Positions 23,225 to 33,300 of a DNA stretch of 64,000 nucleotides are shown here, piece by piece; position 1 is the stretch's first letter, and the number at the start of each line of letters is the position of its first letter. The position numbers were made by a program, and so were the translations under genes. The notes beneath the pieces were generated by a model. It saw only the letters and a program-made list of their open reading frames with translations, made no database searches and was not told the DNA's origin. Origin of the DNA: Nissolia schottii (lineage: Eukaryota > Streptophyta > Magnoliopsida > Fabales > Fabaceae); assembly GCA_003254905.1 (NCBI GenBank), contig QANU01029832.1:40590-104589 (forward strand), written 5' to 3'.

Positions 23225-23684
23225 CTTGCTTTTTTACTCATTTCTAGCGTGAAATTCTTGCATAATCGCTCACTAAAACTTAAAGTTTTTATTTGGAACA
23301 TTCCCACAGTTGCAACAGACACTATAACACATTTTTCTAGCTCAAAAACATATAAAATAATTACTTCATAATATTCCCTACATTTTCTACATAAACTCTG
23401 TTACATTATATCTTCAGATACACACATATAAAATAACATTAAAAACCACATAGACAGTGGTGGTCGGATTACTCACGTCCTACGCTCGTTTGGAGAAGGT
23501 GAAAGTTGTGAGAAAATGTTCCCAGGTGCGTTAGTACGATCAGCTATTTTTCTTGAGTCCGGCAGCGTAACCACAGAGTGCACGAACGGAACAAAATGGA
23601 ACAAAAATTAATAAAGAACGAGCATGGAGCCACGGAGTGCTTATGCTATATATATACATGTAGCACCGCCTTACTATGTTGCGT

Positions 23685-23686
<2 letters not shown>

Positions 23687-23743
<57 letters not shown>

Positions 23744-23791
23744 TATATTATATTATATTATATTATATTATATTATTATATTATATATACA
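23687..23791. repeat. Compound (ATT)n / (ATATT)n microsatellite
   Basis: About 17 uninterrupted ATT units run from 23687 to about 23739, then pentamer-like ATATT units to about 23790. It separates the LTR piece from the Copia fragment. Tyr- or Ile-rich open frames across it are artefacts of the repeat. Confidence 0.95.
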
Positions 23792-24903
23792 TGCTTAGTG
23801 AAATAAGTTGTAATTGACATTTCTCCTTACTTAGTTGCATAGAGTTCCTCTTGCAACTTAGCAATTCGAAATGGATCACCATGAAAATACCTATGTCTCA
23901 GATCAATCTATAAATCAACAGCATTTTTTATCCACATTACTGATTTTCAAATTTCCTGGCTTAAGGACTGATGAATCCAGGAAATAACAAATGTGTTCCA
24001 TCTATCCCAAGCAAAGAGCTAATCACTTGTTACCTCAGGTTGTTTCAAGGATCCAGCAATAAACACGAGCTTATTCTTGGATTTGAGAGTCATCAGCATA
24101 GATCTAGCCCATGCATAATAGTTTTGATTTGTTAAAATCAAAGAAATCAATGCAGAACTTGGATTCTCTCTTGGATGTAAGAAATGCGGGCTCATAAGAT
24201 CTGCCATAGCATTATAATCATGGTTATTGTGGCTTCCATTATCAACAACTTGTCCAGAACCTCCACTCTCAGAAATTGGTGATAATGAGGTTACAATCGA
24301 TGGAACCTCCATGAAATTTTATTTAAGCAGCTAATTCAGCAATTAACTATGAGCTCAACTCACTAATCTTGTACACTGCAAACTATCAAGGAACCTCAAG
24401 GAAGAGCTTGCTGATTGCAAGGTTCCGAGATTCAGTGATAACATATACTCAAATGCAGTTGAATTCTCAAGAAATCCTGAAATTTAGTGCTCTGAGCTAC
24501 AGATCATACAAGAAACCAAGAAAGATGATGAGAAGCTTTGAAATCGCATTAAATGATTAAGAGCCATGACATAATCAGTTGAATCAAAACAAAATTGAAC
24601 TATAATGGCGCAGCAGCGCTTCAAATCTGAAGCTTTGATACCATGTAAAATTTCAAAATTATTGTGCAGTAAGCGAAGTACAATGAGAGAAAATGAGAAA
24701 AAGTTGAGAGGATTCAAAGATGACTCAATGGTTATGAATGTGTGACATGAATCTTCTACCTTATTTTGAGAATGAACTCAGTTTATATACAAGCTATTCT
24801 TACTGAAATCAAACTAAAATTACAATGAAATTAACTTAACTAACTTAATAGCATAATCAACAAATTCCCACGTGCTTGATAACGGCCCATGGGACTCATA
24901 ACA
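23792..24903 (-). mobile_element. Ty1/Copia fragment with a 260-bp LTR and gag
   Basis: The LTR at 24644-24903 (minus strand TGTTATGAGTCC to TTTTACA) is followed by a primer-binding site TGGTATCAAAGC on the minus strand. A gag region follows: its N-terminal part has LILTNQNYYAWARSMLMTLK (about 24019-24312), and UBN2-type gag continues to about 23800 (LQEELYATK). The rest of the element is absent beyond the microsatellite. It is a broken fossil. Confidence 0.8.
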
Positions 24904-25331
24904 GACTTCCCTCTCTTTGCTTCAGTTCAGTCCTCACTTCCCTGCTTGCTGCTTTAATCCCCTACTCACAATACCACTACCAATCGATCCTTCTTCAATT
25001 CTCTTTGTTTCTTTCTTATTCCTTTTGATGAACTCAAAACATTTTTTGTCACATTGCTTCAAATACCAAATAAACTTATGGGAGATTAAAGAAAAGTCTA
25101 TACCATACTGAACTCGAACCTTTGCATACATATGTCGAAATATCTTTTCCTAATTGTTCCACCGCGTGGAAACATACAATAAGGCCATTTTATCATTAAT
25201 TAAAACGTCTTAAGTTGTGCAGCTTGGATCATTGAATCTTCTCACAGAATTGGTAATTCACTCCCTGAAGTCTAGTCATGAGGTACTCTGCATCAGCATA
25301 TAGAGCAATACCAACACATCGTTAGTCCAAG
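24904..25331. other. Intergenic DNA with no recognised feature
   Basis: Short open frames on both strands overlap one another and match no family. Nothing further was seen. Confidence 0.5.
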
Positions 25332-25340
25332 TAATTTGAC

Positions 25341-26950
25341 GGCTTTTTCACCTGTGAATAGTCATTTTAGAAACTAATTCCAACCTTATACTACTATTAA
25401 AACTATTTTTATGTTTAGTGTAAATTTTGCATGTGTATCAGTACAAAAGAACTATTTTAACAAGCACTTTCATGGGATGTTGACACATGTAAAAAATCAC
25501 AAAAATGTTACATGTACACCTAATTTTATATACTCATACATACACTATTAATAATGCACAAACTTTATTCTCATGAGTGCACAAACATTACAAACGTATT
25601 GATGATATTCTCAATTATACTTAACTAAGTGCACAAACATTACAGACATTAAAATACAGATTTTATGTATATAAGTATAGGGTATATGTATGGTGTATAT
25701 TTTTTGGCGTACGTGTAGCTATACTCAAAAAATTATATAATAAAGAGATACCAAAGTTGTGTTCAACGTGCCAATAGCACCAAAGTCGTGCATGACGGGT
25801 TGCGGCGGGAGGGGAAAACGCTATTTGAAGAAGTGCTTTCCTTGTTTGCTGAAGCGCTTAACTGCACCAAAAGAGTCATTTGAAAAAGCCCTTTCCTAAT
25901 GCGTCAATATAGGACCGTAATCTCTATTAACGTCAAATTAAAAACACTTTTGAAGAAAATAAATTAAGACAACATAATCTCTATTCATTTTTTGATACAA
26001 TGGCGACAATGAGATTTGAACTCTACACCTCATACATATTATCCAAATCTTTCACCACTAAACCATTCAAAGTGGCTTACATAATCTTTATTTATTATGT
26101 ATTCAAATAACATATCTAGCAGAAAGTGAACAGTGATTTTTTATTTTCTTTATGTATTTTCTTGTTATTAAAAACAACTATTTTTTCCCCTTAAAGTATG
26201 AACAATCAATAAATAAAAGCCAAAACATAAATAGCAACATTCACTAAGATTGTAGAAATACTCAAAAAAAAAAAAAGTATAACATATATACTATTTTTAT
26301 TCTACTCTACTCTACTTATTATGTTTTTATTAGTGACTAATTTATAGTCCAATTAACATATAAAACAAATATTAAAAATAATACTATTTTTTATTCTACT
26401 CTACTGTACTCATTATTTTTTTACTAGCGTCTAATTTACAATCCAATTAGCAAAGCATATCTTTCAAATAAATACTATTAGTAAAAGATGTCACAAAAAA
26501 TAACAGTGCAATATGAACCAAGATTGTCTTGGAAACAAACTTCCAAAAGATGAAAAATCAATGGAGAAGTGTGGACGAGAAACCAATGGAGAAGTATAAA
26601 GAAAACAATAGAGAAGGTCTCACTAGAGAATTATATGAGACAGGGAGAAACAAGAAGCAAAAAGCGCTCATAACAAGGACTGATGGAAGCATTTATAGTG
26701 GTCATATATATATGGCCATGTGGCGCGCTATTAGGAAAGAGCTTTTTCAAACAGCTCTTTTGGTGGTCAAACGCATTAATACGAGGCTGACACTGTATGC
26801 GTGCGTGGGAGACAACTCTAATCTCCATTTACAAATATATATTTTTTTTTATTGACTCATGCAAAATTTACATTAGACATGAAAATAATTTTAAAGGTAT
26901 TTTGCGGTACGAACTGGTTTCTAAAATACTATACAAAGGTGAAAAGGCCG
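25341..26950. mobile_element. Long-TIR DNA element, possibly Mutator-like
   Basis: The left end GGCTTTTTCACC, followed by TTTTAGAAACTAATTCC, and the complemented right end GGCCTTTTCACC, followed by TTTTAGAAACCAGTTCG, continue as inverted repeats for over 100 bp to GTAAATTTTGCATG. A second paired block (TTTGAAAAAGCCCTTTCC near 25880, its complement near 26740) lies further in. The flanks TAATTTGAC and GAATTTGAC suggest an 8-9 bp target duplication. The minus-strand SINE-like sequence at 25990-26072 is nested in it. A 108-codon frame at 26529-26855 matches no known family; it may be captured sequence or chance. Confidence 0.6.
25985..26075 (-). mobile_element. tRNA-derived SINE-like sequence
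   Basis: On the minus strand, TGGTTTAGTGGTGAAAG (A box) and GAGTTCAAATCTC (B box) are about 30 bp apart, the layout of a tRNA-like SINE head. No intact cloverleaf could be drawn. Confidence 0.5.
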
Positions 26951-26959
26951 GAATTTGAC

Positions 26960-27778
26960 ACTTGTTTCATTTCGCTAACAGCAAAGAACTGTAGACAGAA
27001 ATGTATAATATTAATTAAACAATAAAATTAAATAATAAATGAATGATGTATAAATATATATATATATATATATATAAAATATGAATGCACATAGACCTCA
27101 CATAATTATTGTATTCTAATGTATATTAATATGTTGTATTTTTATATGTTATATATTTTTGTTATTCAATTTTGTTGGTTAAGTATCATTACTCAATGTA
27201 TAATATAATTAATGATAAATAGCCAAGTAAGATAACAAATGAATTGGCCAACAAACAAGAATAATTAGACGAAGAATAAATGATGGATAAGGGCCAACGT
27301 GGGATCTGCTTTTGAAGATAATTCGGCTTAGACTAGTTGAAAGAGTCTAAAACGTTTGGCCTAACTTCAATCAGTTACCGAATGGGATATAGAGATTGAA
27401 ATGATTATTATTATTATATATTAACGAAAAGCTCAAGACGAGATCTAGCGATGATATGAAAATTAAGGTTGACTCAGTTAAGGTCGTTTTAACCCTCAAA
27501 AAAGGTCGCTTCAGAATTATTTTTTTTATTTTTTATTTTGTTTCAGCTTATTTGCCTTGTTTTTCATGGTTAGAATTTTTGTTAGGTATAGTTGCCTACA
27601 TAGACCCATAGTCACAAATTGTAGACTTTGTTAGCTAATATTGGCTTCATTTGATAGTCGGAGGCCAGTTATTCAAGAAGGATACATGGCTGCAACTGTA
27701 AGAAATCTAAATATCAAGTCCAAAGACACGCAAAAGAGATTCCTGAATAGATGAATCAAACACTTACATTTTTTACAG

Positions 27779-27782
<4 letters not shown>
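26960..27782. other. Intergenic DNA with no recognised gene
   Basis: AT-rich, with an (AT)n run at about 27055-27076. No domain-bearing frame was found. Confidence 0.5.

Positions 27783-27814
<32 letters not shown>
27783..27814. repeat. Poly-T tract of about 32 bases
   Basis: An uninterrupted run of T. It may be the tail of a minus-strand retroposon, but no body was recognised next to it. Confidence 0.9.
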
Positions 27815-27817
<3 letters not shown>

Positions 27818-27915
27818 GTTTATGCACTTTACATTTCAACCTATCCTTTCCTTGTTCGGACCTGCTTACACTTTACAGCATTTTTTTTTATTTAACAGTA
27901 TCTCTTTACTTTCAA

Positions 27916-29031
27916 GGGCAAGGATTCCATGTGCCGGTAACTTTGAGCACATTAAGTAGAAGGGTCTATAAATTGCAAAATTAACCCCACACTCACTTGA
28001 TGAATATTACATTAAAGGTCCTTCAACTCTTTTATTTACAAAACTAGTCCCCGTGTGAAACCCTTTCTCTCTCTTTTCTGTCCCACTCTCTACTCTTCGC
28101 TTCAAATCTCGTTGTCCACTTCAAATTTTGTCGTTACAATTTCTTCTCCCCCCTTTCCAGTTTCCACCTTCATTTTTTTCATGGACTCAAAGTTGGGGAA
28201 CAACTCCTTCCGCCAACCTGGACAATTTTGCCAAAGATTTTGTTTTTGGCAAAGCAGTTAGAACCCAGTCCCCACTTAGATCCCCAAGACCCCACTATCC
28301 GCCTCAGATCTCGCTCTCCTTTGTTTTATAGCGAAATTGTAACGAGTAGGAATGTGTTATAGGCTCAATAAACAATTAATCCAATTAGGGGAGTCTAAAC
28401 TAATATAAATAAGAGTTATGAATTGTAAAGAGGTATGGAAAAATTGCATTAGGCTTATCCTACCCCTCTCTCTAGGATTTCTTCTCTAATCATCTCCTTT
28501 CTAAGGAGGTTTTCCATCACAAATGCAGAAAATATCCAAAATACATTCATTATCTCTATAATTCCTCTTTTACACATGAATGAAATGCACAACCAAAAAC
28601 TAAATCAATAACATATCAATCATCAATTTAAATTCAACAGTCCACGACACAAAATCAAAAACAATAATCAATGAATAACAATAACTCCAACGAAGAAGAA
28701 CAAGTACATAAAAATTTGAACTTTTCTTTTATCTCTCTAAGTATGAGAGAAATGTAGAGAACAAAACGAATAATTAGAATAAGTGTACAATCTATCGAGA
28801 CCAAAATGGATGCAAAGAGTGGGATCTGAGATAGACAGTGAGGCTTGAGCTAGAGAGCCAAGAATAGGGTTGTAGAAAGAGAATGTATCTCGCCAAGGAT
28901 CGATTTTTAAATAAAAGAGTTGAAGGACCTTTGCTGCAATATTTATTAGGTGAGTGCAATGCCAATTTTGTAATTTAGTGACTATTCCACTTAATGTGCT
29001 CAAAGTTACTTGGCACATGGAATCCTTGCCC
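27916..29031. mobile_element. Mutator-like element 1, possible Pack-MULE
   Basis: Its 1116 bp start GGGCAAGGATTCCATGTGCC and end with the complement of GGGCAAGGATTCCATGTGCC; the inverted repeats extend about 130 bp (to AAGGTCCTTCAACTCTTTT). A perfect 9-bp target duplication TACTTTCAA lies at 27907-27915 and 29032-29040, the hallmark length for Mutator elements. No transposase is present. The interior at about 28050-28330 is C/T-rich like a gene leader, followed by a frame containing NLDNFAKDFVFGKAV, which may be a captured host exon; its source gene was not recognised. Confidence 0.85.
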
Positions 29032-29040
29032 TACTTTCAA

Positions 29041-29766
29041 GGGTTCTGATTTTATGGTCATTTGCAAATTTGGGCACATTAAATGATATTTACTATATTG
29101 CCACCGCGCTTCATTTAGGCTTGCCATCAAATATTGTTTAGAAGATCTTCATATATATTGTTTACATTCCGGGGCACTGACAACTTTGCCCCTTTGTGGT
29201 ATCCCATCTATAATCCCTTCCACCCATCTGTTTAAATGGTTCATATTCATTGGAAATTATTGGATTTATTCTCCCACTTAATCACCAAGTCAACACTTAC
29301 GCCTCCCCACCATTTTTCATTCCATTTTCACGTCATCTATGTGACATGATCACGGTTCACGGTCATAAAATGATTAGCTTTTTGGACGTCACTATCTATC
29401 ACACCAGCTCAATGTTATCCATTGAGCCACATGAAGCTCAAGTAGACACAGCTCAGACTCATGTTGCAGCCAGCGTGGCAGCAGCCTTACATCAAAATCA
29501 CAGAAAGGCAAGGCTCTTTTTCCCTCATACTTTGACTTGTTGCTACTTTAGTCTCTGCTACTACGTCAAGCTGTAGACACGATTAGGCAAGAAAAGAGAA
29601 ACATAACGGGGGAAAGATGCCAGGGACATGGAATACAAACAAAATAGATGAAGGGCCTCTAAGCAATATTTGTTAGTAAGCCTAAATGAAGTGCAATGAC
29701 ACTCTGACAGTCTAGTAAATACCACTTAATGTGCCCAAAAATGCGGAGACCATGGAATCCAAACCC
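29041..29766. mobile_element. Mutator-like element 2, adjacent to element 1
   Basis: Its 726 bp start GGGTTCTGATTTTATGG and end with the complement of GGGTTTGGATTCCATGG. The inverted repeats continue through GGGCACATTAA and CTTCATTTAGGCTT to about 120 bp and are related to those of element 1. It is flanked by the same 9-mer TACTTTCAA at 29032-29040 (shared with element 1) and 29767-29775. The interior has no transposase. A frame with DTAQTHVAASVAAAL near 29440-29490 is weakly reminiscent of plant VAN3-binding-type proteins and could be captured; this is low confidence. Confidence 0.85.
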
Positions 29767-30292
29767 TACTTTCAAGCCTTGAAAGTTTTAGCCTCTCTGT
29801 AATCTTTATATAAATGCTCTCAACCAAAATTTGCAACAAATGTTGAACAACATTTCGCATAAAATTTACTTAGCCTTGGTTTTTTGTCAATCCAAAAACT
29901 ATTCCGTAGCATGCTTAAGCCACAAAATTTCAGCGCATTGCAAAGAAAAAAAACTAGCGTCAAGAGAAACCACAAGATCTCAACATGAACATTGTAAAGA
30001 AAAAAATGCCTTGAGAGCATATTTATTAAACCCAACCCAATCTCAACACTTACCTAGCTAGACCTAGATTCTAAGGTCCAATATAATTTGGATGCGGATA
30101 GTCTAGACCTAAGAATTGCAAGAGAGTAATGCGTGCTCTAAGATATTGCAACGTGAGTTACTTAGAAGCTGAGTGCTTAATAATTTTTCCGCTTTAGTGC
30201 TCTAAAAACACTCAAAAGAATTTATCAAAGTGCACAACCAAGATCTGTATTAGGAAACAGTACATTATCAGGTAAAATATGTCAAGTGAAAT

Positions 30293-30298
30293 TTTATT
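30293..30298 (-). terminator. Polyadenylation signal of the ENGase gene
   Basis: AATAAA on the minus strand, 83 bp after the stop codon at 30381-30383, is suitably placed for 3'-end formation. Confidence 0.5.
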
Positions 30299-30380
30299 GC
30301 TTGGTGCTGCATAAGAATGATGGGCAGCTGCCACATCCAAATCTGAAATAGATACTTTCCTTTTGTGGGAGAAACAATGT

Positions 30381-33300
30381 CTACATTGTAATGCTAATCT
30401 GGGGACCTTCAACATCCAATTCATAATATGGAGACTCGTCCAATTCCTGAGTTGTGCCATCAGCACTACAGACTTGCACTAAAAATTTGAGACTGTACGT
30501 GCCAGAGGGAACTCTTAGGCCGGAAACATAAAAGCAGTTAACTTGGGCTACTCCAAGGTACACCTCCACATGTTCCAATGCTGTACCTGGGTTACCACCG
30601 TCTCCTCGTTTCGATAATTTCACCACATACACGTTGAAGTTTCGAAATTGATAATTCTTTCCATCTTTCAGTTCCCAAGAAATTTTAACGTTAAGGATCT
30701 TCGAACCCTGAGGACCTGGTGTCCATTTGATGTATTTACCATCAACTAGCCAGGATGAAGAGATGGGGAAGTCTGGCTTATAGTCACAAGTCTTGATTGT
30801 GATATGTCCAAGAACAGCAAAATAATCTGATGTTGAAGCCACAGTACCGTCATTGCCGCCTGATCTGTATTGCCATCTCATTTTGTTGGATGGAGAATCT
30901 GATCTGTAGCACACGGCATGGATTTCTGTTAACGTGTATCCATTCATTGCAATTGTACCTTCATTTATAATCCATCCGGGGGAAGATCCCTTATGTCCAC
31001 TAGTCATGATTACTTTGCTGAATTTGCTGGAGAAGTTGTTTAATGCCCTGGATACTACAAGTACAGACTCTCTCTTGTTGCTGGTGGAAGTGAACACAAG
31101 CTTAAGTGCCAATAAAAAATTGCCATCTGATTTCACCTGTGTTAGTTATGGACTTCACATGAGAACTAGATACAAAAGAAGAGGATTCGAATAGGAATAC
31201 TGAGATGCATGCAATGGTGTAGCTGAACTAGTTTGATCGTGCATTACAGCATTGATCAAGAAACACACCCCAGTTCCCCAAGCAAGAGACAAACGATTTG
31301 TACTAAGAATGGAATTATAGTATTATAAAAGCATCCATTTCTGGTTATATGATTGTGAAGGCATTCTTTAAACTCAAGGATAATAGATTGATGTGCAGTT
31401 TAATTAGCAATTATGGTAAAGAAGTTATAGCTTACAGAATAAGTGAAGTGGATAGGCAACTCGCTGCAAAGAAACTCTCCTTGAAAGATTTTGCTCTCGA
31501 AGTAAGCACCCTCTTCAAGAAATCCTTTGAATGTAATGTTCCCACCTCCACTATATGATGCTTCCTTCAAGCTGCAATTTTCAAGCACAACAATTTTATC
31601 AAACAAAAAAAAAAAAAAATTCAAGCACAACAATTTACTTCTTAGGTATTGTCATGAAGTAAATCCAAAATGTAGTAATTCTATTTCATTTTAAATTGTA
31701 AGAATAGAAAAGGAGGCATTCAATATTATGCTGAGGTTGTAATAGTGCAGAAAACTGAAGATACATAATAATTTTGAGGTTTCAACCCTATCAGGTCAGT
31801 CATCAGTGAAGGTGCTCCAGGGGATTGCCACGCAATTGAAGCAAGATTAGTAACTAAGGGAAAAGAAGGGAAAAGAACTTATGAGAAATTTTCTTCACAA
31901 ACACACGTCATTTGCTCATTTTTCCCATATACTGTTATAGAATATTTACTTTGAACATAAGAAATTAATTAAAGGAAAATATTAAAATTTTGGATATGTG
32001 TTATCACTTACTCTACTAGAACTTGAACAGGATTTGTAGGTTCAGCAAACTCAAGATGTGGCTGCACACAAATATAGAGTTAGATGATTATAGAATTCTT
32101 CAACGAGCATAAAAAATTCATAATATTTAACTGAAACTCATTTTTCTGGCTATTGTAGTGATTTTACTTCAAATTAGACCCTAATCTTAGAATTGACAAA
32201 CTAAGAATTCACAAAAGGAGCATACATGTATCTTTTCCAGGTCATACATCCAAATATTGATATGGTACAAAATTGAGCCAACAATAAGAAAGAATAACTA
32301 TAGGGTGCATGCCTGAAAGCCTTGGCAAGAAATGTTGTTCCAAGTAGCATCTGATATGGGATCTCCATCCTTTGAAAAATGATAACCACGTCCCTGAATA
32401 TAACAAAGAATGCCAACATTTGAAAGATAGGGATATGATACAGAAGTATTTGATCTAAAGTGAGATTGCTGAGGCCATTTGTTTATTTAATTTATTTTTG
32501 ATAGAAGATTGCAGAGGCCTTTGTTTAGCCCTTTCTTTAATTATTCTTTTCTTCTTTGTTTAGGCTTTTAAGCTACATGCAGCAGATTATTTCTTAATTG
32601 GAGGCTTAGTGCTAGATTGTGTTTTTCATCTCTTCCTCTGCCAGCTTGATGTGCACACAGGTAAAGTTGGATAAAGGCAGTTTTAAAGTCAGAATTTCAG
32701 TTGACCCATCATCTCGCTCTTAGCATTCACAAATTATCTTAGAATCACCTCCCCTGAAATTAAATTAAACTAGAACCCTATTGAATAAAATGTGGAAAAA
32801 AATGTCTTTCAAAATTTTATTCAGACCAGCAGCTGCCAACTGCACAACAGGAAAAAGAAAAGAAGAAAAAAAAAACCCCACTGAAGTAGAAAAGGGAAGA
32901 AAACTATAAAAAGAGATAAAATTTACAAATGTTTTAACCTGATCAAAATTAGTGTAGAACGGTAGTAGTCTAGGACACTTCTGCAGTACTCCCCATGACT
33001 TCTCCACAAGATCCCACCAACTGCAACAAAAAAGGCATGGAATTGATGCTTGTACTTGTGATTAAGATATTTAAGGCTTAAACCCATCATTAAAATAGAA
33101 ACTAAAAACAAACTTGATCATGCAATTGATACCCACAACCATTATCCATATGAAAAAGCTGGAAGTGCTAAAAGGTTTGTCGAAATTTTGGGGCTATAAG
33201 ATGATAAAAATAATAAGTTTCTTAAAGTTTCCCACTTACATCGATATTGTAATATTAACTTTTGCAGGTTTAAAGAAAAATCATCACACCCTCAGAAACA

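Larger units (their letters stand above)
21284..23600 (-). mobile_element. Partial long LTR, same superfamily as the solo LTR
   Basis: Read on the minus strand, it ends with GCAGGGGGTGTTACA, preceded by CAAAGCAGATAACAATCTTG. This matches the ends of the LTRs at 12786-15707 and 43719-44441. A block around 21770-21830 matches the solo LTR near 15170-15230 (ACTCCTTTATGGTTCC and neighbours), and the block around 23450 (CACTGTCTATGTGG in complement) matches 13620. Only part of an LTR remains and no internal region was seen, so it is an old, broken copy. It holds a hairpin array at 22463-22625 and palindromes at 23062-23224, neither present in the solo LTR. Confidence 0.75.

Noticed and set aside
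23578-23817. Frames with long Tyr or Ile runs
   Set aside because: They are only the (ATT)n microsatellite read in different frames.
24484-25131. Several overlapping short frames on both strands around the Copia LTR
   Set aside because: They cross the LTR boundary or overlap on opposite strands, with no family signature.
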